Source of the DNA: Trichoplax sp. H2
Lineage: Eukaryota > Placozoa > Uniplacotomia > Trichoplacea
DNA length: 64,000 nucleotides
Direction of reading: 5' to 3'
Assembly: GCA_003344405.1 (NCBI GenBank)
Contig: NOWV01000046.1
Coordinates: 124,001-188,000 of the forward strand
Both the position numbers and the translations under genes were made by a program. Under the pieces are notes generated by a model, which worked only from the letters and a program-made list of their open reading frames with translations, ran no database searches and was not told where the DNA came from. This document shows, in pieces, positions 52,281-64,000 of this stretch. Each line of letters starts with the position of its first letter. Position 1 is the stretch's first letter.

Positions 52281-54345
52281 CTTCGTTGCCTAGGACCAAC
52301 GCCAATGACAGGGGGGGCAAGCGGGTTACAGCTAGACCTGACTTACAGCAGACCTTCACACAGTACAGTACAACGATACTAAAGTCCCTTGAATAGTCTT
52401 TTTCTGGTACTGGACTGTACTGGACTGGCAAGTGCCCCAAACCCAGACGTCAAATCGGTAGAAACACATGTTGCACACGCCATGACCCTCGTACGCATGG
52501 TCGGTATCCAACACAACGACGAGTCCAGTGCAGTTACACTAGACCACCATCGAATGTCCATCCGTCCGCGGCCCTAGAAAACTGCAAACTCGTATACTAT
52601 GCTGTGTGCACCATCGAATGTCCGTTCGTCCGCGGTCCTAGAAAACTGCAAACTCGTATACTATGCTGTGTGCACCATCGAATGTCCGTTCGTCCGCGGT
52701 CCTAGAAAACTGCAAACTCGTATACTATGCTGTGTGCACCATCGAATGTCCGTTCGTCCGCGGTCCTAGAAAACTGCAAACTCCTATACTATGCTGTGTA
52801 CACCATCGAATGTCCGTCCGTCCGTGGTCCTAGAAAACTGCAAACTCGTATACTATGCTGTGTGCACCTTCGTATGTCCGTCCGTACGCGGTCCTAGAAA
52901 ACTGCAAACTCGTATACTATGCAGTGTGCACCATCGAATGTCCGTCCGCACGCGGTCCTAGAAAACTGCAAACTCGTATACTATGCTGTGTGCACCATCG
53001 AATGTCCGTCCGTACGCAGTCCTAGAAAACTGCAAACTCGTATATTATGCTGTGCGCATCATCGAATGTCCGTCCGTACGCGGTCCTAGAAAACTGCAAA
53101 CTCGTATACTATACTGTGTGCAATCAGAGATGGCAATTGTAAAATAAATAAGCATTTTCTAGTAGTCTCTGTTATATACTCAATGCCTACTTCTACGTAT
53201 GCGATCCAGTGTAGTAGTCTATTCTTTCTAGTCAACATTTGATAGGACATCCTCATTCATCAAGGATCTTCGATGTCCCTGGCTCAAAAAAAGATCTTCA
53301 ATGCTCAAAAGAGTTTCCAATATCGTAGTCACTGCACGCATTGAGCAGTGCTGTCCTGTTGACTCGGTTACAGTATTCTCTGTCGTAATGGCAAACATGA
53401 CATGATTTTATAGGGTCTGCCGTACTACCCAAAGCTCTGCGTTTTAGCAGTGGTTACATAAAGTTCAACTCTTGTACCCTAACCCTAATCCTATTCTTGC
53501 TCAACTTTCCTACCAAGAAAGACAGGATCAATCAGACGGATCAGCAAATCTATTCTATCCATCAACGAAGGTACAAGCGAGCTCCAATTTCACGTCAATA
53601 TCCAAAGTACTGTACCATAGTCTGTACGTGAAGAGCATAGCCTGTATGACAACGATATAAAGAGACTATATGCAACAAACTCTGTTCTCACCTCTACTGA
53701 TCATGAGTACTGTATAACATGATATCAATGATGGTCAGTGCCTGAAATTAGACAACCCGAGGATGGATGGTCAGACCACAACATGTACGCGTACAGTATA
53801 CCGCATGCTACCTACACCATTTAGTGTACTGTATATGACTCATAACTTTGGATGTCACAGGCTAAAATGACACTCCATTCTTTGCCAACATTCAGTAAAA
53901 TAAACAGTTTCAAACGCAGTGTAGTCAAAGAAAAATTGAATTATTATTATTATCAACCTTTCATAAACAGATTACATTTCATTTTCGGTTCAATTGGAGC
54001 ATTTGAAATGCAGTCCTAATGCATGATCATAACTAATTCTATTGATAATTTAAAACTGCATCCTTTTGCAAACCATTACCGTAATCTAATAATGCATTAG
54101 CCCTAATTTAACGAACCTAAGTTACAAGACTATTCAACGCTTGCAACATTTGCATATGTAAGTATACACTGCATATTTGTCAGGAATAAAACTTGGTCAC
54201 AGCTCCTTCGTGATAATCACAGTACTGCATATCATTTTAGTGATTGTATATACGTATTTGAATAATATGTAACAGACTGCTACTGTTACATTTGCATATC
54301 TCTATCAAATAATATATCAATCAATTACTTATGTAAAACAATTAT
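52281..54345. other. Spacer between SUCLG2 5' end and COPG 3' end
   Basis: The first third is a 64-bp minisatellite (separate entry). The rest is AT-rich and without recognised exons. A short CCCTAACCCTAATCC piece near 53478 resembles two telomere-type hexamers but is too short to mean much. The SUCLG2 promoter should lie in the first few hundred bases, so the minisatellite sits in or next to it. Confidence 0.6.
52546..53125. repeat. Minisatellite, 64-bp unit, ~9 copies
   Basis: Each unit reads CACCATCGAATGTCCGTCCG, then (T/A)CGCGGTCCTAGAAAACTGCA and AACTCGTATACTATGCTGTG. CACCATCG starts at 52609, 52673 and 52737, giving an exact 64-base period. Copies differ by one to four bases, mostly at CpG or T/C sites. 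The unit is more GC-rich than the surroundings and contains several CpG. It begins about 270 bases upstream of the SUCLG2 start codon. Confidence 0.93.
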
Positions 54346-57300
54346 TTATCCCACAGCCTTATGAACCAAAGCCAACGGGGTTTCATTCTGACTGCGAGCT
54401 GTCAGTAGCATTGTTATTTGTCCTTGAGCCATAGCAAACCTTGCGCGCGCTAATACATCATCTCCAGAAACGTAAACACCCGCTAGCAATAGCGTGTGAG
54501 AATTCTTATCTCGTGCAACTTTATCTGATCGCTCACATGGCTGCATTCCCAATAAATCTGTAACCTCTTTTACAGCATCTATTGACGAATAATAACAACA
54601 CTAAGTTAACAAGTATTCTATAGAGCAATCTTATCATGATAACATACCTTCAATTGTACTAATTGATGATAAAACATATGTTTCTTCACTTTGGTGTTCG
54701 CTATCAAGTTCTTCCCATGAAGCTGCGAAATTCGATTTGAGTACCCTCTGCATATAATCGGCAGGATATACTTCCACATCTTCCAACTAAACAGAAAGAT
54801 TAAATTAAGCAATTACAGACCATTGACAATGTAATCAATGACTAAAACCTACCACATATTCGTCTTCATAGCCTTCTTCATCTGCCTCTCCTGTGTTGAC
54901 ATCACAATCTTTAACGACAAATTTCAGTGTGTTAACAAACGATCCCGTCATCAAGTCCATATCTTCAGGCACTGAAACACAGGTATAAGTTGTGCCAGGT
55001 ACATTAAAAGCCAATGTTGCAACAGGAACTGTAGATTCGACTTCAAATTCATCGGACGGTTCAATTTCGACATAAGCATTTTCCAATAGTTGATCTTCCA
55101 AAGTGTTTGTACAGTCGAACTAGAATTGATAATTCCAGTAAAAAACATTTAACTCGATATATGCGCGTAGATTCTGTTTTATTCATTAAGCGATATTGCT
55201 ATAACGTGCTACCCTACCTGAAAGACAATATGCTTCTGAAAGATATGCTTTACACAACGGACAACATATTCTGTCTCAGATTCGGTAACTTCGATAGGTT
55301 TATCTGAAGACTTGAATAGGGGCCCCAAGCTTGCAAACTGTGGTATCCTAGCTAGTTGTTCTAGTTATCAAAAAAATGAATAAAAAAGTACACTATAGCA
55401 ATCCAATCAGATGGTAATCATAATTTAGTAATTTTACTTACCAGCCAATAGATCTTGCTTCGATGCAGTCGCAGTTGCTGATTTCTGAATAGTAGTAACA
55501 TTTGGTACATCAGCTTTAGATTCTGTACGAGTATTAGCGACCGGTACGGATTTAAGATTGAAAGGTTCCACCATATCAGTCTTGACATAGTGCATCAGAG
55601 CACGTTCCAGACCAAATACAGAAACGTTAAGACCTTGATATATACATTACAAATATTGCGTCAGGGATTGTTACCACAAACTACTGAGAGTCAAATCGCA
55701 AAGTTACACAACTATTCTAACAACCAACCATTTACAATTAAAGCATTCGACAAAGACTGACTGTTCTCTTGTAGAATCTTAACGCAAAAAGTAGCCCTAT
55801 CGCGAACTTCATCATCACTATCCGTCATACACCTGCTCAGCAGTGTTACAATGCTTTCCTTTAAAGATGGGACTTGAGCTCCCAATTTGGCAAGAGCACA
55901 AATGGAAGCTGTAAAAAAACAATGAAGTTTTAATCGATAATTGCAAATTGAGATTCAATCAATCACCTATTAAAATAAGGAAAATATGATACCTGCTCTA
56001 ACAGGAGAGTTTTCTAGAATAACGCGATTATAAATATATCTAATGTATTTGGAAGGTGATAAAGTCTTAGGACCCTCCTTTCCAAGAAGATGAAGAACTC
56101 TAACGGCAATTGATGTGTGTTCACAATCTTCAATAAATTCACATAGGTGTCCTAATCCAGATTCAGCGGCATCCTTGTTTTCTTCAATAATTGAAATAAT
56201 CGTATTTACAATGGCTTTTTTGTATTGATACCCTCCCTCGTCTCGTAACATTGCGGATAAAAAGTTCATCATAGTTAAATGTTTTCGTGGAAACTTTAAG
56301 CAAAGAGCTCTATACAAAGGAATTACAAAAAGAAGAGAATCGGTCAGTGAGTAACGAAAACAACAAAAAGTATCTATCGGAGGAATGTAGAGTGTATGTA
56401 TATATTTCATAAAGTATAAAAGCGTAACTATAACGTTCAATCTACGCCTAAAAGAACATACTTGATTGCATCTACTACTACAGTTTTAAATTCATCAGAA
56501 ATTTCAGACATGAACGAAGTAATTTGCTTCATGAGGCGTTCAATGCTTGCTTCGCTTCCAGTCTGTAAACATACAATATAATTTAATATTCGCTAATCAT
56601 AAAAATCACTTATTTAATGTCTAAGATAAAAACACTATTTTCCGTTAAATGAAAAATTAGCTATTTTGATACCTTTAACAAAGTCGTTATAGCCAATGTA
56701 GCAATATTTCTATTAGAATCAGTCACTAAATTTTCAAGATCCAAGTTACAAGTAGTAACTGATAACGGATGAGTAATTGCAACCTATCATGTTGTAATAG
56801 CAATTAGTATGTAGAACGAATTAAGTACATCCAGGTAAGGGCAATAAACCAAACTACATACTAGCGTAAGACTACCTTATTGAGTGTCTTGGCTGCAGCA
56901 AATCTCAAGTGAGGCTTAGGCGATCCCAAAAATAATTGCAATACTATGATAACAAGGGATTAAAGTCAAGTTCGTCGATTTCAGTACATAATCAAGACAC
57001 ACTTGTTCTATTACTATACCGGAAACAGCCGGAGATAAATCTTTAGATTGCACAGATTTTAAATTAACTATAGCCCTAGCAGCTTCGTAAACAACCATCT
57101 ACAACAGAAAGTGTTCAAAATTATCAGCATATACAAATCATCATCCAAGGGTTAATTTCGTAAGACAACTTACTTCACTTTTGTGTCTCAAACAACTTTC
57201 CAAGTAATCGTACAGCGAACTTCCCTTACTACAAAAATAGAAATATATTCATTGCCTGATATATAGAAACATCAATGGTAATCGACTTCATATACCTATC

Positions 57301-59483
57301 CTCATCGTCTTCAATTATTTTACTTGCAATACGAATCTGCCAAATAGAATAACACATAGGTGTCAATAAGAGTAGTCACCATGTGGAAATAGTATTTCAT
57401 CATGCAAAGTTAAAACTACCATTAAGCAATGAGCAAACGGTGATCGTAGGGAATGACGCGCTTGCTTTGAGACAAGTTTTGTTATAGCCAATTTATCGTT
57501 TTTCTTTATTTGATAAAGGAGCCCAAGGGCGTGATACTATGTATTCAATCATAAAAGGTTGGAGTTATTGTTACATCATCGAAAGTTAAAGAATCTTTAC
57601 CGACACAACTAAATACATTAGGAAATAATAACCTGAACCATATGATCATCACTCGATGTCGCCTGTTGTACTTCATTTACCCATCTTTTTACAATTTCAA
57701 AATTCTCTCTACTTAAGTGCTATAAAATGATAACATGGAAATTTCAAAGTTAATGAAAATTTCAACTGTTCTATAACTAAGAATGGAAATTATGAAATAA
57801 TTACTAGGCAAAGTAAACTTACAAGTGATGAAACCAAAGCAGCACTAGCTACGCTGCGATCTCTATCAACGATTGCTTGCTTCAGGTAACGCTCAATACC
57901 CTGCAACATTGAGCCCTAAAAAAGGATTGAAATATTGTTCCAATTTCAGCACAAGCTATACATAACATCACGAAATTGAAATTTACATGCCAGTATCATC
58001 AGACTCACATCAGTAATCATGCATAGCGCCCGTACAGCGCTAGCCCTAAACAGATCTTCCTTACTATTCATGTCCTTAGTAAGACTGCATCAAAATGCAA
58101 GAAGCATCATTTTATTCGTTTTTTAGTATACTCAACTAAATTGTACGTCTATACATGCTATCAATCAAAGAATGGTGCGGTATTAATACACTCAACATCT
58201 AGTCCATGACTGTCCATCAGCGTTATTAGTACATTACCCAACAAGCAAACTAGTCCAAGCACTAACTGAATGAATACCTGCTTGTAACTATAATAACGTC
58301 CTCTGCCAATTTACTCATTTCTTTGATTGTTAAGTAAACCATGCGGCGCAAGGTAACCTTTTCAATACAGTGCAAATGATTGTAAATGAAGTAAGGAGCC
58401 AAAGATCTTCAAAGTCAAGACAGTATTTAATGTCGATGTAGTTTAATAAAGCCATCATTACTTACATCTTTAGACTGGAAAAGCTTGGTCATAGCAAAGA
58501 AAGTTTCTGTTGCTTCCACAGTAGCAAGTATTTCACCCTAAGTTGACATAGCAATGATAGACAGTGGTATAAGAATGGAGGATAACCAACCCGTTGTATA
58601 AAGCTACCTCAAAACCCCATTGGCTATTGTAATCCTATTGCGCTCTAATACAAAAATGACTATCACAACACCAATTAGGCATAACTAGAAAAATACAGTA
58701 AGCATGAAATCATACATACTACTAATGCCACTTTGTTGGAAAGTACAAAAGTACCACTAGACTAATCATGCTCTCTAATCGACTATTTCAAGCATTTGTC
58801 ATTGATGGACGAAGTTGCATACACCGACTTGACAAGTCCGCTGTCTAGCTTGAAGCTACAGTAATCTTCATACTAGCGTATTGTAACGTATCGATTGACC
58901 CCATTTTGTATTTTTCTCTCAATAAATATAACGAAGTGGTATCATAAGTAAAATATAATTGAAAGTTTGAACAATAACTGTGAAAAAACGTTGTCCATTG
59001 CCCCCTAATTTCATTGAATACAACATACTATCTAGTGTTGCTATTACCTGATTGATCAAGTATAACAGCTTGGTCAGAATCATACAACATTTTCGCGTAT
59101 TGATGTGTTGGTCATTAAATGTTCTAGCCTAGAAGAGAATTTTCATGTTCAACTTCAAACTTTGCCATTAAGGCATAGTAGAACAATCAGTACGATAGAC
59201 TCAAGTATGAGTAGAAAACTTACTTCCTGCACCACCGTTGCTTTTTCAATATTCTTGAATGGATTACCACCTAATTTATCATTTGAAATTTAGAGTTCGA
59301 TTGAATCCAACATCCTACTCATAACATGGTACAACTACAACACAATAACTGCGTGATAACATGTTATTCTATCCACTTTAAAAGTTACACTCATCATGTA
59401 TTTTAAAGTAAGCGACAGATTGGAATGGATCTATTACCATCCTCCTCGTCCTTTTTATCTCTTCTCATCATAACGAACGCCAT
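54346..59483 (-). CDS. COPG1: Coatomer subunit gamma (COPG), complete
   Basis: Subunit of the COPI vesicle coat that works in Golgi-to-ER and intra-Golgi transport; it binds Arf1 and cargo tails. Exon 1 begins at the ATG at 59483 ([14 protein letters not shown]), followed by [15 protein letters not shown] and [20 protein letters not shown]. Then come [110 protein letters not shown] and [20 protein letters not shown], all blocks of the adaptin-like trunk. The appendage domain carries [28 protein letters not shown] and [11 protein letters not shown], ending LALVHKAVG before TAA at 54346. About 20 exons with consistent frames. Single-copy in most invertebrates, so COPG1 versus COPG2 does not apply strictly. 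Confidence 0.95.
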
Positions 59484-59596
59484 GACTTTGAGTCAGCTTG
59501 GAAGTTCAACAATGGCCGCTCCTAAAAAAATATGGCGTAGGTACCACGAGTCGTGATTGACTACGTCTACAAAAACTCCGATGGCCAATAAGTACG

Positions 59597-59760
59597 GTTC
59601 GGTGCGGTACTGTACGGATCGGTTCGGTTCGGTACGGAGTGTCGTGCAGTAGTACTGGATTGAGTTAGTCCATGCCAGTACAGTACACTACAGTACAGTA
59701 CTGTACACTGTACAGTAAACTACGAAAGTACTGTAACAATACTGTACTGTACTGTATGGA
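59597..59760. repeat. Short repeats: CGGTTCGGTACGG-like and TACAGTAC palindromes
   Basis: First a run of GGTTCGG/GGTACGG units, then, after a gap of ~40 bases, overlapping TACAGTACAC/TACTGTAC units that read almost the same on both strands. It lies about 115 bases upstream of the COPG start codon. Such CAGTAC clusters recur elsewhere in the window. Confidence 0.75.
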
Positions 59761-59939
59761 CAGCAGGTGTTGTTGCTTGACTTGTACGCTACTGTTTTGT
59801 TCCGCAATGGCTACCGTACTGTCACTACGGAAAGATTGCAAGGCTTTACACTGCGGTAGAGCACTAGAGCAATACAGTACATTGTTGTCGAGGTCAATCA
59901 TGGAGTGTCTGTCCGTCTCATATGGCTGAAGGAGTGAAT

Positions 59940-61450
59940 GAAGGAATCAGAGATGGCAGACTAACTAACTTCCGACGTTGGTGTGTTTGGTATTGCGTTC
60001 CTTCATTTTTTCTCTTTTGAAAGAGGTCAATGTGGAATGGAGTGGATCGTCAAGACAGCCCAAACCAAGTGGAGTTAAGGGATGCTAATTGCTGAGAACG
60101 AACTGTGTAGCCTTGTACGGTGATTAGATCAATCATGGGCGCTCTGACTAGAGTGTCTGTCCGTCTCACATGGCTGAAGGAGTGAATGAAGGAATCAGAG
60201 GATGGCAGACTAAGTAACCCCGACGTTGGTGTGTTTGGTATTGCGTTCCTTCATTTTTCCCTTGTTCAAATAGCTCAATATGGAATGGAGTGGATCGTCA
60301 AGACAGCCCAAACCAAGTGGAGTTAAGGTATGCCGATTGCTGAGAACGAACTGTGGTAGCCTTGTACGGTGATTAGATCAATCATGAGGTCAATCATGGC
60401 CGCTCAGACTGGAGTGTCTGTCCGTCTCACTTGGCTGAAGGAGTGAATGAAAGGATAAGACGATGGCAGACTAACTAACCCCGACGTTGGTGTGTTTGGT
60501 ATTGCGTTCCTTCATTTTTCCCTTATTCAAATAGGTCAATGAGGAATGGAGTGGATCGTCAAGACAGCCCAAACCAAGTGGAGTTAAGGTGTGCCAATTG
60601 CTAATTGAGAACGAACTGTGGTAGCCATGTACGGTGATTAGATCAATCATGAGGTCAATCATGGCCGCTCCGACTGGAGTGTCTGTCCGTCTCACATGGC
60701 TGAAGGAGTGAATGAAGGAATCAGAGGATGGCAGACTAACTAACTCCCGACGTTGGTACGTTTGGTATTGCGTTCCTTCATTTTTTCCCTTTTTGAAAGA
60801 GGTCAATGTGGAATGGAGTGGATCGTCAAGACAGCCCAAACCAAGTGGAGTTAAGGGATGCTAATTGCTGAGAACGAACTGTGTAGCCTTGTACGGTGAT
60901 TAGATCAATCATGAGGTCAATCATGGCCGCTCTGACTAGAGTGTCTGTCCGTCTCACATGGCTGAAGGAGTGAATGAAGGAATCAGAGGATGGCAGACTA
61001 ACTAACTCCCGACGTTGGTATGTTTGGTATTGCGTTCCTTCATTTTTTCCCTTTTTGAAAGAGGTCAATGTGGAATGGAGTGGATCGTCAAGACAGCCCA
61101 AACCAAGTGGAGTTAAGGGATGCTAATTGCTAGAGAACGAACTGTGGTAGCCTTGTACGGTGATTAGATCAATCATGGCCGCTCTGACTGGAGTGTCTGT
61201 CCGTCTCATATGGCTGAAGGAGTGAATGAAAGGATAAGACGATGGCAGACTAACTAACCCCGACGTTGGTGTGTTTGGTATTGCGTTCCTTCATTTTTCC
61301 CTCGTTCAAATAGGTCAATATGGAATGGAGCGGATCATCAAGACAGCCCAAACCAAGTGGAGTTAAGATGTGCCAATTGCTAATTGAGAACGAACTGTGG
61401 TAGCCTTGTACGGTGATTACATCAACTCTGACGCTACGCATTGCCATGGG
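59940..61450. repeat. Large tandem array, ~255 bp unit, six copies
   Basis: Units begin near CCGACGTTGGTGTGTTTGG and contain TATTGCGTTCCTTCATTTTT, GGAATGGAGTGGATCGTCAA, GACAGCCCAAACCAAGTGGA, GAGAACGAACTGTG(G)TAGCC and GTGTCTGTCCGTCTCACATG. Start positions are near 59973, 60222, 60482, 60748, 61009 and 61261, so periods are 249-267 bases. Copies are highly similar with small indels, for example the optional ATCATGAGGTCA insert. Minus-strand open frames follow the repeat. Confidence 0.92.
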
Positions 61451-62064
61451 CATTTAAAGAAAGAAAAATAGATCGACAGGACCGCGCCGAAAGAAGAGAA
61501 CCTGCTCTATCTATACTGTGTACTGTATTCAAGCTGAAGTAGACACCCATTGACATGACCAAGACGAGAGATCCCCCCAACATCATCGCTGCAAAATTAT
61601 ACTGCAATGCAGATATCCTGCCTGTCTACTAACGTGTCTTGATTGACAATTTTGAAAAGGTGAAGCTCATTTGAGATCAATTTTGAATGAGTCTACTCTT
61701 AATGAACCGTAGAAGTGTCATTGAATCAAAAAGTATGCTATCCATGGACGACCTTGCGTATACTGTCTACTGTATAAACGGCAAAATCCTTTAACTACGA
61801 TTTCTCCATCTTCCATAGGAAGAGCGAGTCCGTGGGAAGGATATCAATGACCACAGTGGATGTGTACTGTACACTAAGTACAGTCAGGGACTGCTCAAGA
61901 CTATCATGCTGTAGTCTATAAATTAGATATCGTACGTGAATTCTGCCAATGGATTCTTATAATAGAACTCTTCCTCTATCGACTGATTTGTATTTTATTG
62001 AAAATTTCAATTTTTGTCCATCACATTTCTCGGGAAAAAGTTCTGGGACAAAATGGACAGTAGG

Positions 62065-62162
62065 CCCAGCCATATATAACCCGATTACTCAGATACTCAG
62101 GGTAAATAGCTTCAACGATGATACGTTTGAGTATCTGAGTAATCGGGGTTATTATGGCTGGG
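62065..62162. repeat. Inverted repeat (35-base arms, 28-base loop)
   Basis: The left arm 62065-62099 (starts CCCAGCCATATATAACCCGA) matches the reverse complement of the right arm 62128-62162 at about 31 of 35 positions, with a 28-base spacer. As single strands it could fold into a stable hairpin. No transposase or clear target-site duplication was seen, so it may be a small foldback or MITE-like remnant. Confidence 0.8.
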
Positions 62163-63314
62163 ACGGATGGACGGTACTGTACAGTGTACAGTGCCCTATC
62201 GTACTGTAGCGTCAACGCGGTCATGTTGTCATCCACATCCGATACCATTTATTTTACCCAAGAGCCTGTAAAGAGAACTGCCTCACATCGTACATACTGC
62301 ACTGTACACTAACCCTAACCCTATCGTAGTGTTAACGCAGTGATATTGTCATCCACACACAGTACTATCCTCAACTCCAGAGGTATAGTACTGTGAAGAC
62401 GATGTAAATCAGCAGCAAAGTATAAAAATCGAGGAGCACCATTTACAAACTATGGCCCAACTCCATGGCTATTCGAGGAAAAGAACAGAAATATTCAGCA
62501 TACCAGTAGGCTCAACATTGTTACAGTAGTTGCTTTCAAACAGGGATCATTTCACCCAATGACATTGGCATGGTCAATCCATTATGATTAAGTTTAGTTG
62601 CAATAAGTGATCTTGTTGGCATGTGTTTACAAACTTAAACTCATGCAAAAGTGTTGAGAATAATTATTCAATGTATTCAGCTTGAAAGTTGCACCAAATC
62701 TTCATGCCGGTCATAAGCTATTGCCTAGGTAATGAATTAAAACCAGATTTTGCAAACTGTATCATGAAGAATACTACAATATCTTTCTATCTTGCTCTTA
62801 TTATCCCATAAACACCTGTTCATAAACAGTAGTATTCAATCATGACCTACTGCATCGAGCTAGACGCCGTTAATGCTTGCTTACAAGTATCAGCATAGGT
62901 GTAGTATACCGTACTGTAGTTCAAATTGAATAGATGATAATAATTAACCTTTTCATTTGTCTTCTATTCTAGTATAAACCTTCTTACTTACCTATTCAAT
63001 CAACACATAGCTCATGCTGTAGACGAATGGAATGAACTTTATGGACACTTTGTAGCTTTCAGCAAAATGAAATACAACAACGACTGAACTAACGAACCAT
63101 TAACTCGACAGTTGCATTGGTAAACTTACTCGTAGATTGACGAATGAGCCACCGATTGATTCTTGCTTTACATATTCTATATTTTATCGATCAGCTTCTA
63201 TGAACAGCTGCCTATTTGCGTACAATGCAAAAATCTTACGCCTATATCTAATTGGTAAAACTATTGTCGGTGTAATACATTTACGATTGGTCTACGTCCA
63301 AGATTAACATTGAA

Positions 63315-64000
63315 ATGATACGTCAAAAAGCATTCATCTATTTGGCACTTTCTTCCCATATTATTATCTTAACTGCAATCAATAATGCGATATCCTTTAT
63401 CTTGGTAGCTTCTATCTTCTCTGCATTTATTAATTACTTGCAATCGCTTAAGAAAGAAAAATGGTAAGTGACGAATATCAATGCACTAGCCATGCCAACT
63501 TTATATAATTTATAATTTTCATTCATGAACGACAGTATTATAAACCTCATTACTTGTGGGACGATAGAAGCATTCATCCTTTCTGTACATTTACAGTAGA
63601 ATGTAATGTCTATCCACGCAAAAATTGGCGAGTTGTGGTGACTCGCAAATAAAAAAATATTAAAATTGGAAGCTTCACATTCTGATTGATTGTCCACCAT
63701 TTTTATGCTTACGCGTACAAACAACACCCCACTATTAACCCAAGTCATTATCTCATCCCTATCTAGTAACTAGAACGATCTTGCAATATACTAATGTACT
63801 CTTTTAATATGAAATACGTGTACGCGCATTCAATTTTATCAATACAAATTGAATAAATAAATTCTATTCTTTATAGGGCTATACTACTGTACTTACTCTC
63901 AGCAATATGCCTATTACTGCTAATGGTTTTCTATTGCACAACAACGTGGCTGCGACATCCTCTGGCTGTCACTCTTGCATTCCAAATTTGTATTTCAATA
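63315..64000 (+). CDS. N-terminal exons of an unidentified multi-pass membrane protein (partial)
   Basis: An ATG at 63315 opens an exon to 63463 (GTAAGT donor). It encodes MIRQKAFIYLALSSHIIILT followed by a second hydrophobic run (NNAISFILVASIFSAFINYL) and a basic QSLKKEKW. The next exon starts after TTTATAG at 63877; the split codon TG|G restores Trp and the frame stays open to the window end through AILLYLLSAICLLLLMVFYC and HPLAVTLAFQICISI. At least three membrane segments with little hydrophilic sequence suggest a polytopic membrane protein such as a transporter or receptor. I do not recognise the family. The minus-strand frame over the same DNA is a shadow. Confidence 0.55.

Larger units (their letters stand above)
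59484..63314. other. Repeat-rich spacer upstream of COPG
   Basis: It holds a CGGTTCGGTACGG-type short repeat (59597-59637), TACAGTAC palindromes (59675-59757), the six-copy ~255-bp array (59940-61450), an inverted repeat near 62.1 kb and otherwise plain AT-rich DNA. No gene was recognised. The COPG promoter and the promoter of the plus-strand membrane-protein gene must lie at the two ends. Confidence 0.6.

Noticed and set aside
53477-53494. Interstitial telomere-like CCCTAACCCTAATCC (also near 62309)
   Set aside because: Only about two to three hexamers at each place, which is expected by chance or as a minor relic. There is no sign of a chromosome end or fusion.
59665-59929. Overlapping plus and minus frames rich in Tyr/Thr/Val/Cys
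   Set aside because: Both arise from the near-palindromic TACAGTAC/TACTGTAC repeat, which stays open on both strands.
60471-61453. Three minus-strand frames with repeated GCLDDPLHS blocks as a protein gene
   Set aside because: They follow the ~255-bp DNA repeat exactly, change frame at unit borders and have no recognised relatives. They are kept as a finding on the array and not as genes.
61949-62248. Plus and minus frames across 61.95-62.25 kb as a gene
   Set aside because: The apparent repeated peptide (NPITQIL) comes from the two arms of the inverted repeat. There is no family similarity and no exon structure around it.
63434-63748. Minus-strand 104-residue frame
   Set aside because: It overlaps the 3' end of the plus-strand exon 63315-63463 and the following intron. 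The plus-strand pair of exons has matching splice phases and a consistent membrane-protein pattern, and the minus frame has no support.

Overview
The window is eukaryotic nuclear DNA from an intron-rich, AT-rich animal genome. Every gene I could follow is broken into many short exons with GT/AG borders and small introns (roughly 50-150 bases, with a few over 1 kb). The gene set is animal-like: a peroxisomal ABC transporter, a ciliary protein, the giant HECT ligase HUWE1, the NMD factor UPF2, the beta subunit of mitochondrial succinyl-CoA ligase, and coatomer gamma. Very high sequence similarity to vertebrate families combined with a compact gene layout suggests an early-branching animal. A placozoan (Trichoplax-like) is my best guess, but this is inference and not proven by any marker here.

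Layout. 1-3628 (-): 5' part of an ABCD1/ABCD2-type peroxisomal fatty-acyl-CoA transporter, cut by the window start. 3629-7320: intergenic and repeat-rich, with three diverged tandem arrays. 7321-~15153 (-): a CFAP92/KIAA1257-like gene of about 15 exons. 15154-18148: intergenic, with a ~125-bp tandem array. 18149-34406 (-): complete HUWE1, about 40 exons and roughly 4,150-4,200 residues. 34407-40278: long gene-poor stretch with TACAGTAC-type simple repeats. 40279-48518 (+): complete UPF2, about 36 exons. 48983-52280 (-): complete SUCLG2-type gene, convergent with UPF2. 52281-54345: a 64-bp minisatellite and intergenic DNA. 54346-59483 (-): complete coatomer gamma (COPG). 59484-63314: a ~255-bp tandem array, simple repeats and one inverted repeat. 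63315-end (+): first exons of an unidentified multi-pass membrane protein, cut by the window end.

The genes are ordinary housekeeping or cell-biology genes and do not form a joint pathway. They cover peroxisomal lipid import, cilia, ubiquitin ligation, nonsense-mediated decay, the TCA cycle and COPI trafficking. I found no sign of a new defence-like or mobile-element system. The most notable points are a one-base break of reading frame inside the HUWE1 acidic run, an intron that splits the codon of the HUWE1 catalytic cysteine, several locally amplified tandem arrays near gene 5' ends, and two genes whose identity is weak or open (CFAP92-like and the terminal membrane protein). Exon borders were read by eye from splice signals and protein similarity, so small shifts are possible.
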